Shown piece by piece: positions 63,991-64,000 of a stretch of 64,000 nt of DNA. The DNA is from Planctomycetota bacterium (GTDB taxonomy: Bacteria > Planctomycetota > Phycisphaerae > UBA1845): contig JACQXM010000032.1 in NCBI GenBank assembly GCA_016208685.1, positions 20,928 through 84,927 on the forward strand, given 5' to 3'. Positions within the stretch are counted from its first letter, which is position 1. Every line of letters begins with the position of its first letter. A program made the translations under genes and the position numbers. The notes beneath the pieces were generated by a model. It did no database searches. It was given only the letters and a program-made list of their open reading frames with translations, and was not told the DNA's origin.

Positions 63991-64000
63991 GTTCGCGACA

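Noticed and set aside
1..64000. tRNA, rRNA and riboswitch genes
   Set aside because: No tRNA-like T-loop with matching acceptor stem and no rRNA-like stretch was found by eye; a covariance-model search would be needed to exclude them fully.

Overview
The window is GC-rich bacterial DNA, most likely from the Planctomycetota, probably a Phycisphaerae-like or uncultured lineage. The evidence is a DUF1571 lipoprotein, a PEP-CTERM protein, dockerin-like C-termini, giant secreted proteins with Dictyostelium-type Cys repeats, a Ser/Thr kinase with TPRs and an FGE-sulfatase-domain protein. No rRNA, tRNA or CRISPR array was recognised. Taxonomy is inferred from gene content only.

Layout. 1-4048: 3' part of a group 3b-type [NiFe] hydrogenase operon (diaphorase fragment, small subunit, large subunit, maturation protease, hypA, hypB). 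4453-7885: two convergent octaheme cytochromes c, one hydroxylamine-oxidoreductase-like and periplasmic, the other membrane-anchored and NapC/NirT-like, separated by a palindromic element. 8086-10808: secreted matrixin-like protease and partner. 11003-13218: DUF1571 lipoprotein translationally coupled to topoisomerase VI subunit A, with no B subunit in the window. 13338-14726: a compact, lower-GC three-gene unit ending in a PemK/MazF-like toxin. 15347-31276: housekeeping and envelope genes (M29 aminopeptidase, 1277-aa Cys-rich scaffold-like protein, PEP-CTERM protein, GT39-like membrane enzyme, STAS protein, GlyA, histidine kinase, secreted dockerin protein, nitroreductase). 31311-45193: CDF transporter, outer-membrane porin with a tiny lipoprotein, GT4, GNAT, Mpo1-like and Nudix-like genes, a Ser/Thr kinase, and an FG-GAP/dockerin protein. 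45294-53264: three large secreted proteins on the minus strand (Cys-rich lipoprotein, beta-helix lipoprotein, subtilisin-like protease with Cys-rich tail). 53752-64000: an FGE-domain gene bracketed by hairpin repeats, a RimK ligase/retropepsin-like pair, a hypothetical gene, a Lon-like protease, a CoA-transferase/GNAT fusion and a repeat-rich right end.

How the parts may work together. The hydrogenase cluster suggests NAD(P)H-linked H2 metabolism. The HAO-like and NapC-like cytochromes suggest quinone-linked periplasmic nitrogen-compound redox chemistry. Both are family-level inferences. The most distinctive larger pattern is a secretome of cohesin-like, dockerin-like, Cys-rich and protease modules. 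The less explained items are the topoisomerase VI A coupling, the small toxin-containing operon, and the four-copy hairpin repeat that brackets the FGE-domain gene.
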